64,000 nt of DNA. Origin: an uncultured Bacteroidales bacterium (GTDB lineage: Bacteria > Bacteroidota > Bacteroidia > Bacteroidales > F082). The stretch is taken from positions 62,001 through 126,000 of the forward strand of contig OMYA01000008.1 in assembly GCA_900315175.1 (NCBI GenBank), given 5' to 3'. The notes beneath the pieces are model-generated. The model did no database searches. It was not told the DNA's origin and was given only the letters and a program-made list of their open reading frames with translations. A program made the position numbers and the translations under genes. Below, in pieces: positions 48,185 through 56,060 of the stretch (the first letter of the stretch is position 1; each line of letters starts with the position of its first letter).

Positions 48185-50116
48185 TTAAAACAGCGTCTGC
48201 TGTCTGCCTTTTTCCTTCAGATTGCCATTTTCATCCTGTTCAATAATGCCGCTGTCGAGCATCCAACGCACGGTTTCAAGCACTTTTTCCTCGAAATAAT
48301 TCTTTGCCAACGAAGGAGTCTCATACAAGGGGACGACACGTTTTTTCAGCTCTTGAAGTATTAGTTCGCTTATGTTTTTATACTCTTCGTCGTTGATATT
48401 CATTTGGTTGCGTATGTTGCAGACATCGCATTTGCCGCATCGTGTGCTTATTTTCTCACCAAAATACCTCAGAAGCTGTACGCTACGGCATTCGGTGTCG
48501 TTATTAACGAAATCGATAACAGCTTGAACACGTTTTGTCGCATCGTCCTTGCGATTTTTATAGACATCGTCAGACAGGATGAAATGCCTTGTATCCTGGC
48601 GTTCGGTGAGATAAAGAATCTGTGGTTTGTCGCTGCGTTGGATATATGTCAGGAAGTTTAATTTTTCCAGTTGTTTAAGCGTTTGCTCGACTTTGACAAC
48701 GTCAATGCCGAGTTTGTGGCTGATTTGCTCCTCTCTTATCTTGATGAAATCGGACAAGATGCCGGGATAGTTTCTGAGCAGGTGTTTTATCATGACATCG
48801 AAGTCAGGATACTCGACCTGAAAGCGGTAGAGGTCTTCGCGGCTGGCATTGATGAACAGTTGTGAAGGTGAATCCAAGGCTTCGGATAGAGTGAAGAATC
48901 CTTCTCGTTCCATGAGTTTCAAAGAGTTGAACACCTCGAGGAGTGAGAATCCGTAGTTTGTCGCGAATTCAGTCATGTCGAACGGGTAACTTTGTCCGTT
49001 GCCTGCGCCGACGGGTATCTGAAGGTAGTTTCCGAGTGCATCGTAGATGTTTTTGATCTTATCGAGCTCAGGATATGATTGCTGCAGGTTGTCTTTCAGT
49101 TGTTTTATATCGCTGTCGGCCACGAGGAGGAAGGCTTCTGATGGCTTGAGGTCTCGTCCGGCGCGTCCGGCCTCTTGGAAATAAGCTTCGAGGCTGTCGG
49201 GGAGGTCCATGTGAACGACGAGGCGCACATCGGGTTTGTCGATGCCCATTCCGAAGGCATTGGTTGCCACAATGACCTTGATTCTGCCGTCCATCCACAA
49301 CTTTTGGCGCTCATCGCGGGTCTTGGCGTCGATGCCTGCGTGGTAGAAAGTGGCGCTGATGCCTGCAGATTGCAACCAGTCGGCGATGACCTTAGTGCGT
49401 TTGCGGCTGCGCACATAAACGATGCCGCTGCCAGATTGCATCTTCATGAAGAGCCTGTACATAACCCCGTATTTGTCGGCGACTTTCATGACGTTATATG
49501 TGACATTTTTACGTTCGTAGCTGGTCTGGAACACGTTCTGCTCCTTGAAACCGAGACGGAACTGTATGTCTTCAACGACTTTAGGTGTCGCTGTTGCCGT
49601 CAGGGCTAAAACAGGAGTGTTCGGGATGTATGGACGTATCTCCGCTATTTTCAGGTAAGGCGGACGGAAGTCATAGCCCCATTGTGAGATGCAGTGTGAC
49701 TCGTCGATGGCGAGCAGGCACACTTTCATTTTCTTGATAGCTTCCACGAAGGAGTCGGTCATTAGACGTTCTGGTGAGACGTAGAGAAACTTGAGGTTGC
49801 CGAAAACGGCTTTGTTGTAAGCTATCTCCACCTCGCTTGGATGCATGCCTGAGTAAATGGCGGATGCTGGTATGTTGATGTTTTTGAGGTGCTGAACCTG
49901 GTCTTTCATGAGTGAGATGAGGGGTGTGACGACAATGCAGACGCCTTCCATCGCGAGGGCGGGGACTTGAAAACAGATGGATTTTCCGCCGCCTGTCGGT
50001 AACAGCGCAAGGGTGTCGTGACCCGCGATGACGGAATCGACAATGTCTTCCTGCATAGGACGGAAAGAGGGATAGCCCCAGTATTTCACCAAAACCGATC
50101 TTGTCAAGTCACTCAT
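48185..50116 (-). CDS. recQ: ATP-dependent DNA helicase RecQ
   Basis: A 3'-5' helicase for recombination and repair. The 643 residues have motif 0 YWGYPSFRPMQEDIV, Walker A LLPTGGGKSICFQ, motif II as DESHCISQWGYDFRP (DESH rather than DEAH), ALTATAT, FGMGIDKPDVR and QEAGRAGRD. The RecQ zinc-binding cysteines follow (ECRSVQLLRYFG...CGKCDVC), then the winged-helix region. No HRDC domain is evident at the C-terminus. Convergent with the HU gene and divergent from typA. Confidence 0.95.
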   Translation of the reverse strand: MSDLTRSVLVKYWGYPSFRPMQEDIVDSVIAGHDTLALLPTGGGKSICFQVPALAMEGVCIVVTPLISLMKDQVQHLKNINIPASAIYSGMHPSEVEIAYNKAVFGNLKFLYVSPERLMTDSFVEAIKKMKVCLLAIDESHCISQWGYDFRPPYLKIAEIRPYIPNTPVLALTATATPKVVEDIQFRLGFKEQNVFQTSYERKNVTYNVMKVADKYGVMYRLFMKMQSGSGIVYVRSRKRTKVIADWLQSAGISATFYHAGIDAKTRDERQKLWMDGRIKVIVATNAFGMGIDKPDVRLVVHMDLPDSLEAYFQEAGRAGRDLKPSEAFLLVADSDIKQLKDNLQQSYPELDKIKNIYDALGNYLQIPVGAGNGQSYPFDMTEFATNYGFSLLEVFNSLKLMEREGFFTLSEALDSPSQLFINASREDLYRFQVEYPDFDVMIKHLLRNYPGILSDFIKIREEQISHKLGIDVVKVEQTLKQLEKLNFLTYIQRSDKPQILYLTERQDTRHFILSDDVYKNRKDDATKRVQAVIDFVNNDTECRSVQLLRYFGEKISTRCGKCDVCNIRNQMNINDEEYKNISELILQELKKRVVPLYETPSLAKNYFEEKVLETVRWMLDSGIIEQDENGNLKEKGRQQTLF

Positions 50117-50130
50117 CAGAATATTTTTTG

Positions 50131-50138
50131 CAAATATA
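50131..50138 (-). promoter_or_regulatory. -7 promoter element, recQ
   Basis: TATATTTG on the minus strand, 14 nt before the ATG at 50116. Confidence 0.65.
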
Positions 50139-50210
50139 ACGAAAAAATCTTAGTAATTATTATCATGTTAAATAATCGAAAATAATTGTTAACAAATAAG
50201 ATTTTTTTTG

Positions 50211-50218
50211 TAATTTTG
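50211..50218 (+). promoter_or_regulatory. -7 promoter element, typA
   Basis: TAATTTTG with TTG 22 nt upstream (50186-50188); the leader to ATG 50295 is about 70 nt, longer than usual here. Confidence 0.65.
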
Positions 50219-50294
50219 CACCCGATTTTTTGATATTTGGAAAAGTTGATAATAATCAAGATTAAATAATTGGTAATCAATTAAATATAAACAA

Positions 50295-52115
50295 ATGACA
50301 AGTATTCGTAATGTTGCGATTATCGCTCACGTTGACCACGGAAAGACCACTTTGGTGGACCGCATTCTGTATCAATCCAAATTGTTCAGGGATGATAAGG
50401 ATAATGGAGATTTGATTTTGGATAACAACGACCTTGAGCGTGAGCGAGGTATCACCATCTTGTCGAAGAACGTCTCGGTTCGTTACAAAGATGTGAAAAT
50501 CAACATTATTGATACTCCCGGCCACAGTGATTTCGGTGGTGAGGTGGAACGTGTCTTGAACATGGCTGACGGTGTGCTTCTTCTCGTTGACGCCTTTGAA
50601 GGTCCAATGCCGCAGACCCGTTTTGTGCTGGAGAAAGCTATCCAGCTTGGACTGAAGCCAATAGTGGTCGTAAATAAAGTCGACAAGCCGAACTGCACTC
50701 CGGAAGAGACGCAGGAAGCTGTCTTCGATTTGATGTACAACCTTGGTGCAAACGATGACCAGCTTGACTTCCCGACAGTTTTCGGTTCGTCGAAGCAAGG
50801 TTGGATGTCAGACCATTGGACACATGTCACAAGCGATGTCTCATATCTTTTGGATGTCATAATCGACACCATCCCAGAGGCTAAATATGAGGAAGGGACA
50901 CCACAGATGCTCATCACCTCACTCGATTACAGCTCGTATGTGGGCCGTATCGCGGTGGGTCGTCTGAAACGCGGAGTCCTTCAGGCAGGTATGAATGTCT
51001 CGTTGGTTAAACGTGACGGCTCGATTGAAAAGAATCAGATTAAAGAATTATACACATTCGAAGGCCTCGGCAAGGAAAGAACGAAGAAGCCTGTGATGGC
51101 TGGCGATATCGTAGCTGTGATGGGTCTCGAGAACTTTGAAATCGGTGACACCGTCGCTGATTTCGAGAATCCGGAAGCTCTTCCTCCAATCCATGTCGAT
51201 GAGCCTACAATGAGTATGCTGTTTACCATCAACAACTCACCGTTCTTCGGAAAAGAAGGCAAATTCGTGACATCACGTCACCTGCGCGAACGTCTTTACA
51301 GAGAGACAGAGAAGAACCTCGCTTTGAAAGTCGAAGACACCGAATCACCAGATTCATTGATGGTTTACGGCCGTGGTATTCTTCACCTCAGTATTTTGGT
51401 TGAGACTATGCGCCGCGAAGGTTATGAGTTCCAGATCGGTCAGCCGAAGGTGTTGTTGAAAGAAATTGACGGTAAGAAATGTGAGCCTATCGAGGTGATG
51501 AACGTTCAAGTGCCTGAAAACTTCGCAGGTCGCGTCATCGAGTTGGCGTCACAGCACAAGGGTGAGATGACAAACATGTCACCTAAGGGCGACCGTATGA
51601 ACCTTGACTTCGACATTCCGGCGAGAGGTCTGATAGGATTGCGTAGTGCCATGCTTACCGCAACAGAAGGCGAGGCAGTGATGTCGCACCGTTTCAAAGA
51701 TTACGAGCCTTGGAAAGGCGACATGGACACTCACGAGGTCGGAGCTCTGATAGCAATGGAGACAGGTACTGCTGTGCCTTACGCATTATGGAAGCTTCAG
51801 GATCGTGGCAAGTTCTTCGTGCAACCTAACGAAGATGTTTACATGGGTGAGGTCATTGGCGAGAACACCAGAGCCAACGATATCGTGTTGAATATCAACA
51901 AGACAAAACATTTGACCAACGTGCGTGCATCGGGTTCTGACGATAAAATCGTGCTCATCCCGCCGGTAAGAATGTCGCTTGAAGAATATATGGAATATAT
52001 TCGCGACGACGAATATCTTGAGGTCACTCCAAAGAGCTTGCGTTTGAGAAAGATTATCCTCGATGAGATTGAGCGCAAGAGAAGCGGCAGACGCAGCGAA
52101 GAGGTCAGCGATTAA
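50295..52115 (+). CDS. typA: Translational GTPase TypA/BipA
   Basis: A ribosome-associated GTPase of the EF-G superfamily that helps 50S assembly and stress adaptation. The 606 residues have G1 AHVDHGKTTLVDRIL, RERGITI, the G3 DTPGHSDFGGEVERVL, G4 NKVDKPN and the BipA-specific C-terminal domain (GKFFVQPNEDVYMGEVIGENTR). Length is normal. The stop codon overlaps the stop of the convergent histidine kinase gene by 4 nt. Confidence 0.97.
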   Translation: MTSIRNVAIIAHVDHGKTTLVDRILYQSKLFRDDKDNGDLILDNNDLERERGITILSKNVSVRYKDVKINIIDTPGHSDFGGEVERVLNMADGVLLLVDAFEGPMPQTRFVLEKAIQLGLKPIVVVNKVDKPNCTPEETQEAVFDLMYNLGANDDQLDFPTVFGSSKQGWMSDHWTHVTSDVSYLLDVIIDTIPEAKYEEGTPQMLITSLDYSSYVGRIAVGRLKRGVLQAGMNVSLVKRDGSIEKNQIKELYTFEGLGKERTKKPVMAGDIVAVMGLENFEIGDTVADFENPEALPPIHVDEPTMSMLFTINNSPFFGKEGKFVTSRHLRERLYRETEKNLALKVEDTESPDSLMVYGRGILHLSILVETMRREGYEFQIGQPKVLLKEIDGKKCEPIEVMNVQVPENFAGRVIELASQHKGEMTNMSPKGDRMNLDFDIPARGLIGLRSAMLTATEGEAVMSHRFKDYEPWKGDMDTHEVGALIAMETGTAVPYALWKLQDRGKFFVQPNEDVYMGEVIGENTRANDIVLNINKTKHLTNVRASGSDDKIVLIPPVRMSLEEYMEYIRDDEYLEVTPKSLRLRKIILDEIERKRSGRRSEEVSD

Positions 52116-54571
52116 TCGGAAATATCATATTTTTCGGCTAACATAGCCAAGAGGGCATCGGATTGATTCATGAATTCGATGCCTTTTTCTTCCCAGTCGG
52201 GAAGGGGTGAGGCATTTTGGCCACGACGGCTGTCCATATCTGTGAGATATTCTGCCGATTTTTGCTCAAGCTGGATGAACATAGGACGCATTTTATGGCA
52301 GACAGCCTGCGCTTTCGCGAAATCATGCTCAGTGATGGCGTCGTTGAGGATGACAAGGTTGTTGGATGTAGTGTTGACAAATGTCTGCAGAATCTCACAA
52401 ATGGCGTTGCTGTCGTTGTCAAACATCGCACAAAGCTGTGGAAAATCTTCAGTTAACTCGCATCGTTGGCATTCTTCGTCGGGTGCACTGGTATTCAATA
52501 ATGATGCCAAGTCTTTGATGCTGAATGGCTTCTTGATATATCCGTCAAAGCCTTCGTTTAGTGCGAACTTCTCTGAATACTCGTCGCTGGCAGTCATGAG
52601 GATGACTTTTTTCTCCTTGTTAATGCTTTTTATCGCCTTCATCACATCGTTGCCTGAGAAAGTACCCATCTCGCGGTCGGTAAGTACCATGTCGTATTTG
52701 TCAAGCTCATTGATGGACTTGTTGAACTCGATGTACGAGCGGCAGATGTCAGAGCTGTGGCCTAATTTGTTTAGCATCGCTCCGATAACGGAGAGAAGAC
52801 TGTTGTCGTCGTCAATAAGAAGGATATGAAGCTTTTTGTTTGATGCGACAATTTGTGTGTCGAGTGTTTCTGCCTTTTCGTCATCTTTTTTCTCAATTAC
52901 CTTAACTGGTATTGAAATCTCTATGTGGCTGCCTTTTTCCAGTTCCGACATCACATTTATATTACCGCCAAGGATTTCGAGCAGTCCTTTCACTACGAAG
53001 AGGCCGAAGCCGTTGCCTTCAGCGAGACCTGTGTTGTTTTCTGCTTTGCTGAACGGTTTGAACAGTTCCTCGATTTTCTCAGTCGGCATGCCGATGCCTT
53101 GGTCTATCACGTTGAAAATCAATTTGTTCTTGATGAGATAAACACCAAAATGAACTTCACCTTCAATTGTGTATTTTATGGCATTTGAAATGATGTTGCT
53201 TACAACTTGTTTGATTTTCAACGCATCAGAATTGATATACAGATTGTCGCTAATATGCTTGTGATAGAAGAATTTCAGCTGTTTGTTCTCGGCAATAGGT
53301 TTGAACATGTTGACGAGCTGGTCGCACAGTTCCGAAATGTTGAAATCGGCACGACGGATAAACTGCTTGCCTTGTTCGAGGCTTGAAAACTCAAGCAAAT
53401 TTGATAGGAGCGAGAGGATATGCTGCGACGAATACTTCATTGAGTTGAGGCCTTGCTTGTCGTTGTCGTTATGTTGCTCCATCTGCATTAACTCGATATA
53501 ACCGATTACTGATGACAACGGGGCTTTGATGTCGTGTGACACAGAGAGAAGCAGTTTGTGACGGCTCTCCATGATTTCCTCGGTGCGTCTTTGGGCTTCT
53601 TCCATCGCTCGCCTTGCACGTGAAACTCGCTTTATGTCTCTGGAAATCATGAAGATAAACAAAAGGATAAAGAAGAGCGCCACGGTACCTCCGTATATAG
53701 TGTAATCCAAGCTGCGTTGAATCATCGTCTCACTCTTTAGAATCGCAATCATCACAGATGTAAGGGTCTGCTTGTGAAGGATGATGAGCAGACCTGAAAT
53801 CTCTTCTGATATCTCTTGGTCAGATTTTATAAAGTTTTGGTATTGATTCTCAATGGTTTGTAATCGATGAAGATATTCTTGCTTTCCTTTGTCCGTATAT
53901 AATTTTATACCTTCCATGAGGTCGATTCGGCTTGCCGGAATCTCCTCCGTGATGGTGTCGTAAGTCGTTGTGGTAAGCAAAATGACGCTGTCGCGAGGTA
54001 TTTCCGATGAAAAGACACGATGGAAAAAGTCTTGTTTTTCTGCTTTTTTCACAATTGTGTCAACCTTGGTGATAGCTATTATGCGCGTGGTTTTTTCTTT
54101 AGGCTTGTAATCCGACAAAAGTTTATAAATCTCATCATACGGGTTGAAAATATCATACTGATGAGTTAACTCTTTGATAATGCTTTCTTTACGATGCAGC
54201 AAGTCGACAATCTCATTAAGAATGTTTTTGTTGTTTATGTCGTTTCCAGAATAAAAAATAATTGAATCTTGGATAGCGGTCGTCCGCTGCAGATTATTGT
54301 TGAAACTTATCAGATGCTCCGGATTTCCTGATATTATGTAAAGCTGTGCATGTGATTGTGCCTGATTGACATTCTGGATGAGTTCGTTGGTGTAATGAAG
54401 CACCATTTCGTTTCGATTAATCGCAACTCTCTGGTCGAAAATGGATTTTTTAAGATTAGAGATGTAATAAAACACCGAAAAACATATGATTATCGCTATG
54501 ATATAGATAATCACGGCTTCCCAACGGACGCGGCTTTCGTAATGCTTTCGTATAGTTTTAACTTCTCTCAT
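52112..54571 (-). CDS. Hybrid sensor histidine kinase with receiver and Hpt domains
   Basis: 819 residues. Membrane segments at about 18-38 and 295-315 flank a periplasmic sensor region of roughly 250 residues. A cytoplasmic coiled linker leads to HisKA (H346 in SVSHDIKAPLSS), HATPase (NIISNAIKYT, DQGIGM, GNGFGLFVVKGLLE), a receiver (D632 in MVLTDREMG) and a C-terminal Hpt-like domain (H759 in AVCHKMRPMF). Four phosphorelay sites are thus in one chain, but there is no output domain. A partner regulator is needed; the NtrC-type regulator at 43945 has no kinase beside it and is a candidate (inference). The promoter box lies 5 nt before the ATG. Confidence 0.92.
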   Translation of the reverse strand: MREVKTIRKHYESRVRWEAVIIYIIAIIICFSVFYYISNLKKSIFDQRVAINRNEMVLHYTNELIQNVNQAQSHAQLYIISGNPEHLISFNNNLQRTTAIQDSIIFYSGNDINNKNILNEIVDLLHRKESIIKELTHQYDIFNPYDEIYKLLSDYKPKEKTTRIIAITKVDTIVKKAEKQDFFHRVFSSEIPRDSVILLTTTTYDTITEEIPASRIDLMEGIKLYTDKGKQEYLHRLQTIENQYQNFIKSDQEISEEISGLLIILHKQTLTSVMIAILKSETMIQRSLDYTIYGGTVALFFILLFIFMISRDIKRVSRARRAMEEAQRRTEEIMESRHKLLLSVSHDIKAPLSSVIGYIELMQMEQHNDNDKQGLNSMKYSSQHILSLLSNLLEFSSLEQGKQFIRRADFNISELCDQLVNMFKPIAENKQLKFFYHKHISDNLYINSDALKIKQVVSNIISNAIKYTIEGEVHFGVYLIKNKLIFNVIDQGIGMPTEKIEELFKPFSKAENNTGLAEGNGFGLFVVKGLLEILGGNINVMSELEKGSHIEISIPVKVIEKKDDEKAETLDTQIVASNKKLHILLIDDDNSLLSVIGAMLNKLGHSSDICRSYIEFNKSINELDKYDMVLTDREMGTFSGNDVMKAIKSINKEKKVILMTASDEYSEKFALNEGFDGYIKKPFSIKDLASLLNTSAPDEECQRCELTEDFPQLCAMFDNDSNAICEILQTFVNTTSNNLVILNDAITEHDFAKAQAVCHKMRPMFIQLEQKSAEYLTDMDSRRGQNASPLPDWEEKGIEFMNQSDALLAMLAEKYDISD

Positions 54572-54576
54572 CGTGA

Positions 54577-54584
54577 CAAAATTA
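54577..54584 (-). promoter_or_regulatory. -7 promoter element, histidine kinase gene
   Basis: TAATTTTG on the minus strand, 5 nt before the ATG at 54571; predicts a leaderless transcript. Confidence 0.6.
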
Positions 54585-54614
54585 CTAAAAAAAGGTTTAT
54601 GTGTGAAATATTTT

Positions 54615-54622
54615 ATAATTTT
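54615..54622 (+). promoter_or_regulatory. -7 promoter element, galactose mutarotase gene
   Basis: TAATTTTG, 19 nt before the ATG at 54642. Confidence 0.65.
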
Positions 54623-54641
54623 GCAATATAAAATTTAAAGA

Positions 54642-55763
54642 ATGAAAAAGATTTTGATATTAGCAATAAGCACTTTGATTATGATAGGTTGTACAAAGAA
54701 AAATGAAGTTAAGTTATTAAATGTCAATGATTTCAATACTGAAGTTGATGGCAGGCAAGTGTCGCTTTACACTTTAAAGAACGGATTTTTAACCATGCAG
54801 GTCACTAACTACGGCGGGCGTGTAGTGTCGCTGTGGATGCCTGATAAGAGAGGCAGTTTCGAAGATATCGTACTCGGCTACGACAAAATCGACAGATATA
54901 TTAATTGTACTGGCGAGAGATATCTCGGTGCTGTTGTTGGGCGTTGTGCAAACCGTATCGGACATGGTGAATTTACACTGGACGGCAAAAAATATGAGCT
55001 CACAAAGAACACTGGCGACTGTATGCTTCATGGTGGCGAGTTCGGAGTGGACCGTGTTGTTTGGGATGTTCAGTCGGTGAGCGACACCTCGATAGTTTTG
55101 CACGTTGTGTTGCCTGACGGATTGGATGGTTTCCCTGGAAATCTTGACATCACCATGACTTACGCATTGACATCGGACAATGAGTTTCATGTCGATTATC
55201 TTGCAATTACAGATGCTCCGACGGTATGCAACCTCTCACATCATTCGTTTTTCAATCTGAGAGGTGAGGGCAATGGTACAATTCTTGACCATGAGCTGAT
55301 GATAAACGGGAAGCTCATCACTGTGATTGACGAGAGTTTGGTTCCGACAGGTGATTTCATTCCTGTCACGGGCACTCCTATGGATTTCACAGAAGCGAAG
55401 CCAATAGGACGTGATATTGAGGCATATCATCCGCAGATGGAGAATGGTGGCGGCTACGATTTCAACTGGGTATTGAACAAAGCACTTGGTCAGATGGGGT
55501 TGGCAGCCTCAGTTTATGAACCGGAGTCAGGGAGGGCGATGGATGTTTTGACCGACCAGCCCGGAATCCAGTTCTATAGCGGAAATTTCTTTGATGGCAA
55601 GACGACAGGAAAATATGGCAAGCCGTTATGCAACCGTGCGTCATTGGCTTTGGAGACCCAGCAGTTTCCTGATGCAATAAACCAGCCGAACTTCCCGAGT
55701 GTGGTGCTGCGTCCGGGTGAGGAATATCGTCACACCTGCATCTATCGTTTTTCTATCAGATAG
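54642..55763 (+). CDS. galM: Galactose mutarotase (aldose 1-epimerase), lipoprotein form
   Basis: Interconverts alpha- and beta-anomers of aldoses. The 373 residues have the catalytic histidine in NLSHHSFFNLRG and the catalytic glutamate in LALETQQFPDA, plus GAVVGRCANRIG and LHGGEFGVDR. A lipobox (LIMIGCTKK) follows a short hydrophobic segment, so the enzyme should be outside the cytoplasm, unlike the classical GalM. It could act on sugars released by surface glycosidases such as the GH97 enzyme. Its end overlaps the convergent PII-like gene by 8 nt. Confidence 0.93.
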   Translation: MKKILILAISTLIMIGCTKKNEVKLLNVNDFNTEVDGRQVSLYTLKNGFLTMQVTNYGGRVVSLWMPDKRGSFEDIVLGYDKIDRYINCTGERYLGAVVGRCANRIGHGEFTLDGKKYELTKNTGDCMLHGGEFGVDRVVWDVQSVSDTSIVLHVVLPDGLDGFPGNLDITMTYALTSDNEFHVDYLAITDAPTVCNLSHHSFFNLRGEGNGTILDHELMINGKLITVIDESLVPTGDFIPVTGTPMDFTEAKPIGRDIEAYHPQMENGGGYDFNWVLNKALGQMGLAASVYEPESGRAMDVLTDQPGIQFYSGNFFDGKTTGKYGKPLCNRASLALETQQFPDAINQPNFPSVVLRPGEEYRHTCIYRFSIR

Positions 55764-56049
55764 TTTTATCTATTTTCCAAGAGAACGCTCTAAGGCCCAG
55801 TTCCGGAGTCTGAAGGTCGTGCTCGTGCAAAGTGTTCATGATGTTGTCCACCTTGTCGTCATCGACGAAGGTGAGCATGGCGTCGTTGAACGTTGGCCAG
55901 GTGTGGGTGCCGTAATGTGCCTCGCCCGTTGCTGAGCCTCTGCCTGTGATCTCGTTCCACTTGGTGAATCCGCGAACTCCTTGTTTTTCAAGGAGTTCGG
56001 AGATTTCTTCATAATATGCCTGATTATAGGCGATGAATATTGCTGTCAT
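55756..56049 (-). CDS. PII-like protein of the RND efflux operon (PG0541-type)
   Basis: 97 residues, MTAIFIAYNQAYYEEISELLEKQGVRGFTKW then EAHYGTHTWPTFNDAMLTFVDDDKVDNIM. This is the compact ferredoxin-like pattern of PII-type proteins. I know very similar proteins as the last gene of RND efflux operons in Bacteroidales, under the name PG0541 transporter-associated protein. It starts 11 nt after the pump gene. A regulatory or trimeric accessory function on the pump is inferred. Its end overlaps galM by 8 nt. Confidence 0.75.
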   Translation of the reverse strand: MTAIFIAYNQAYYEEISELLEKQGVRGFTKWNEITGRGSATGEAHYGTHTWPTFNDAMLTFVDDDKVDNIMNTLHEHDLQTPELGLRAFSWKIDKTI

Positions 56050-56060
56050 TTTGTTGCGTT

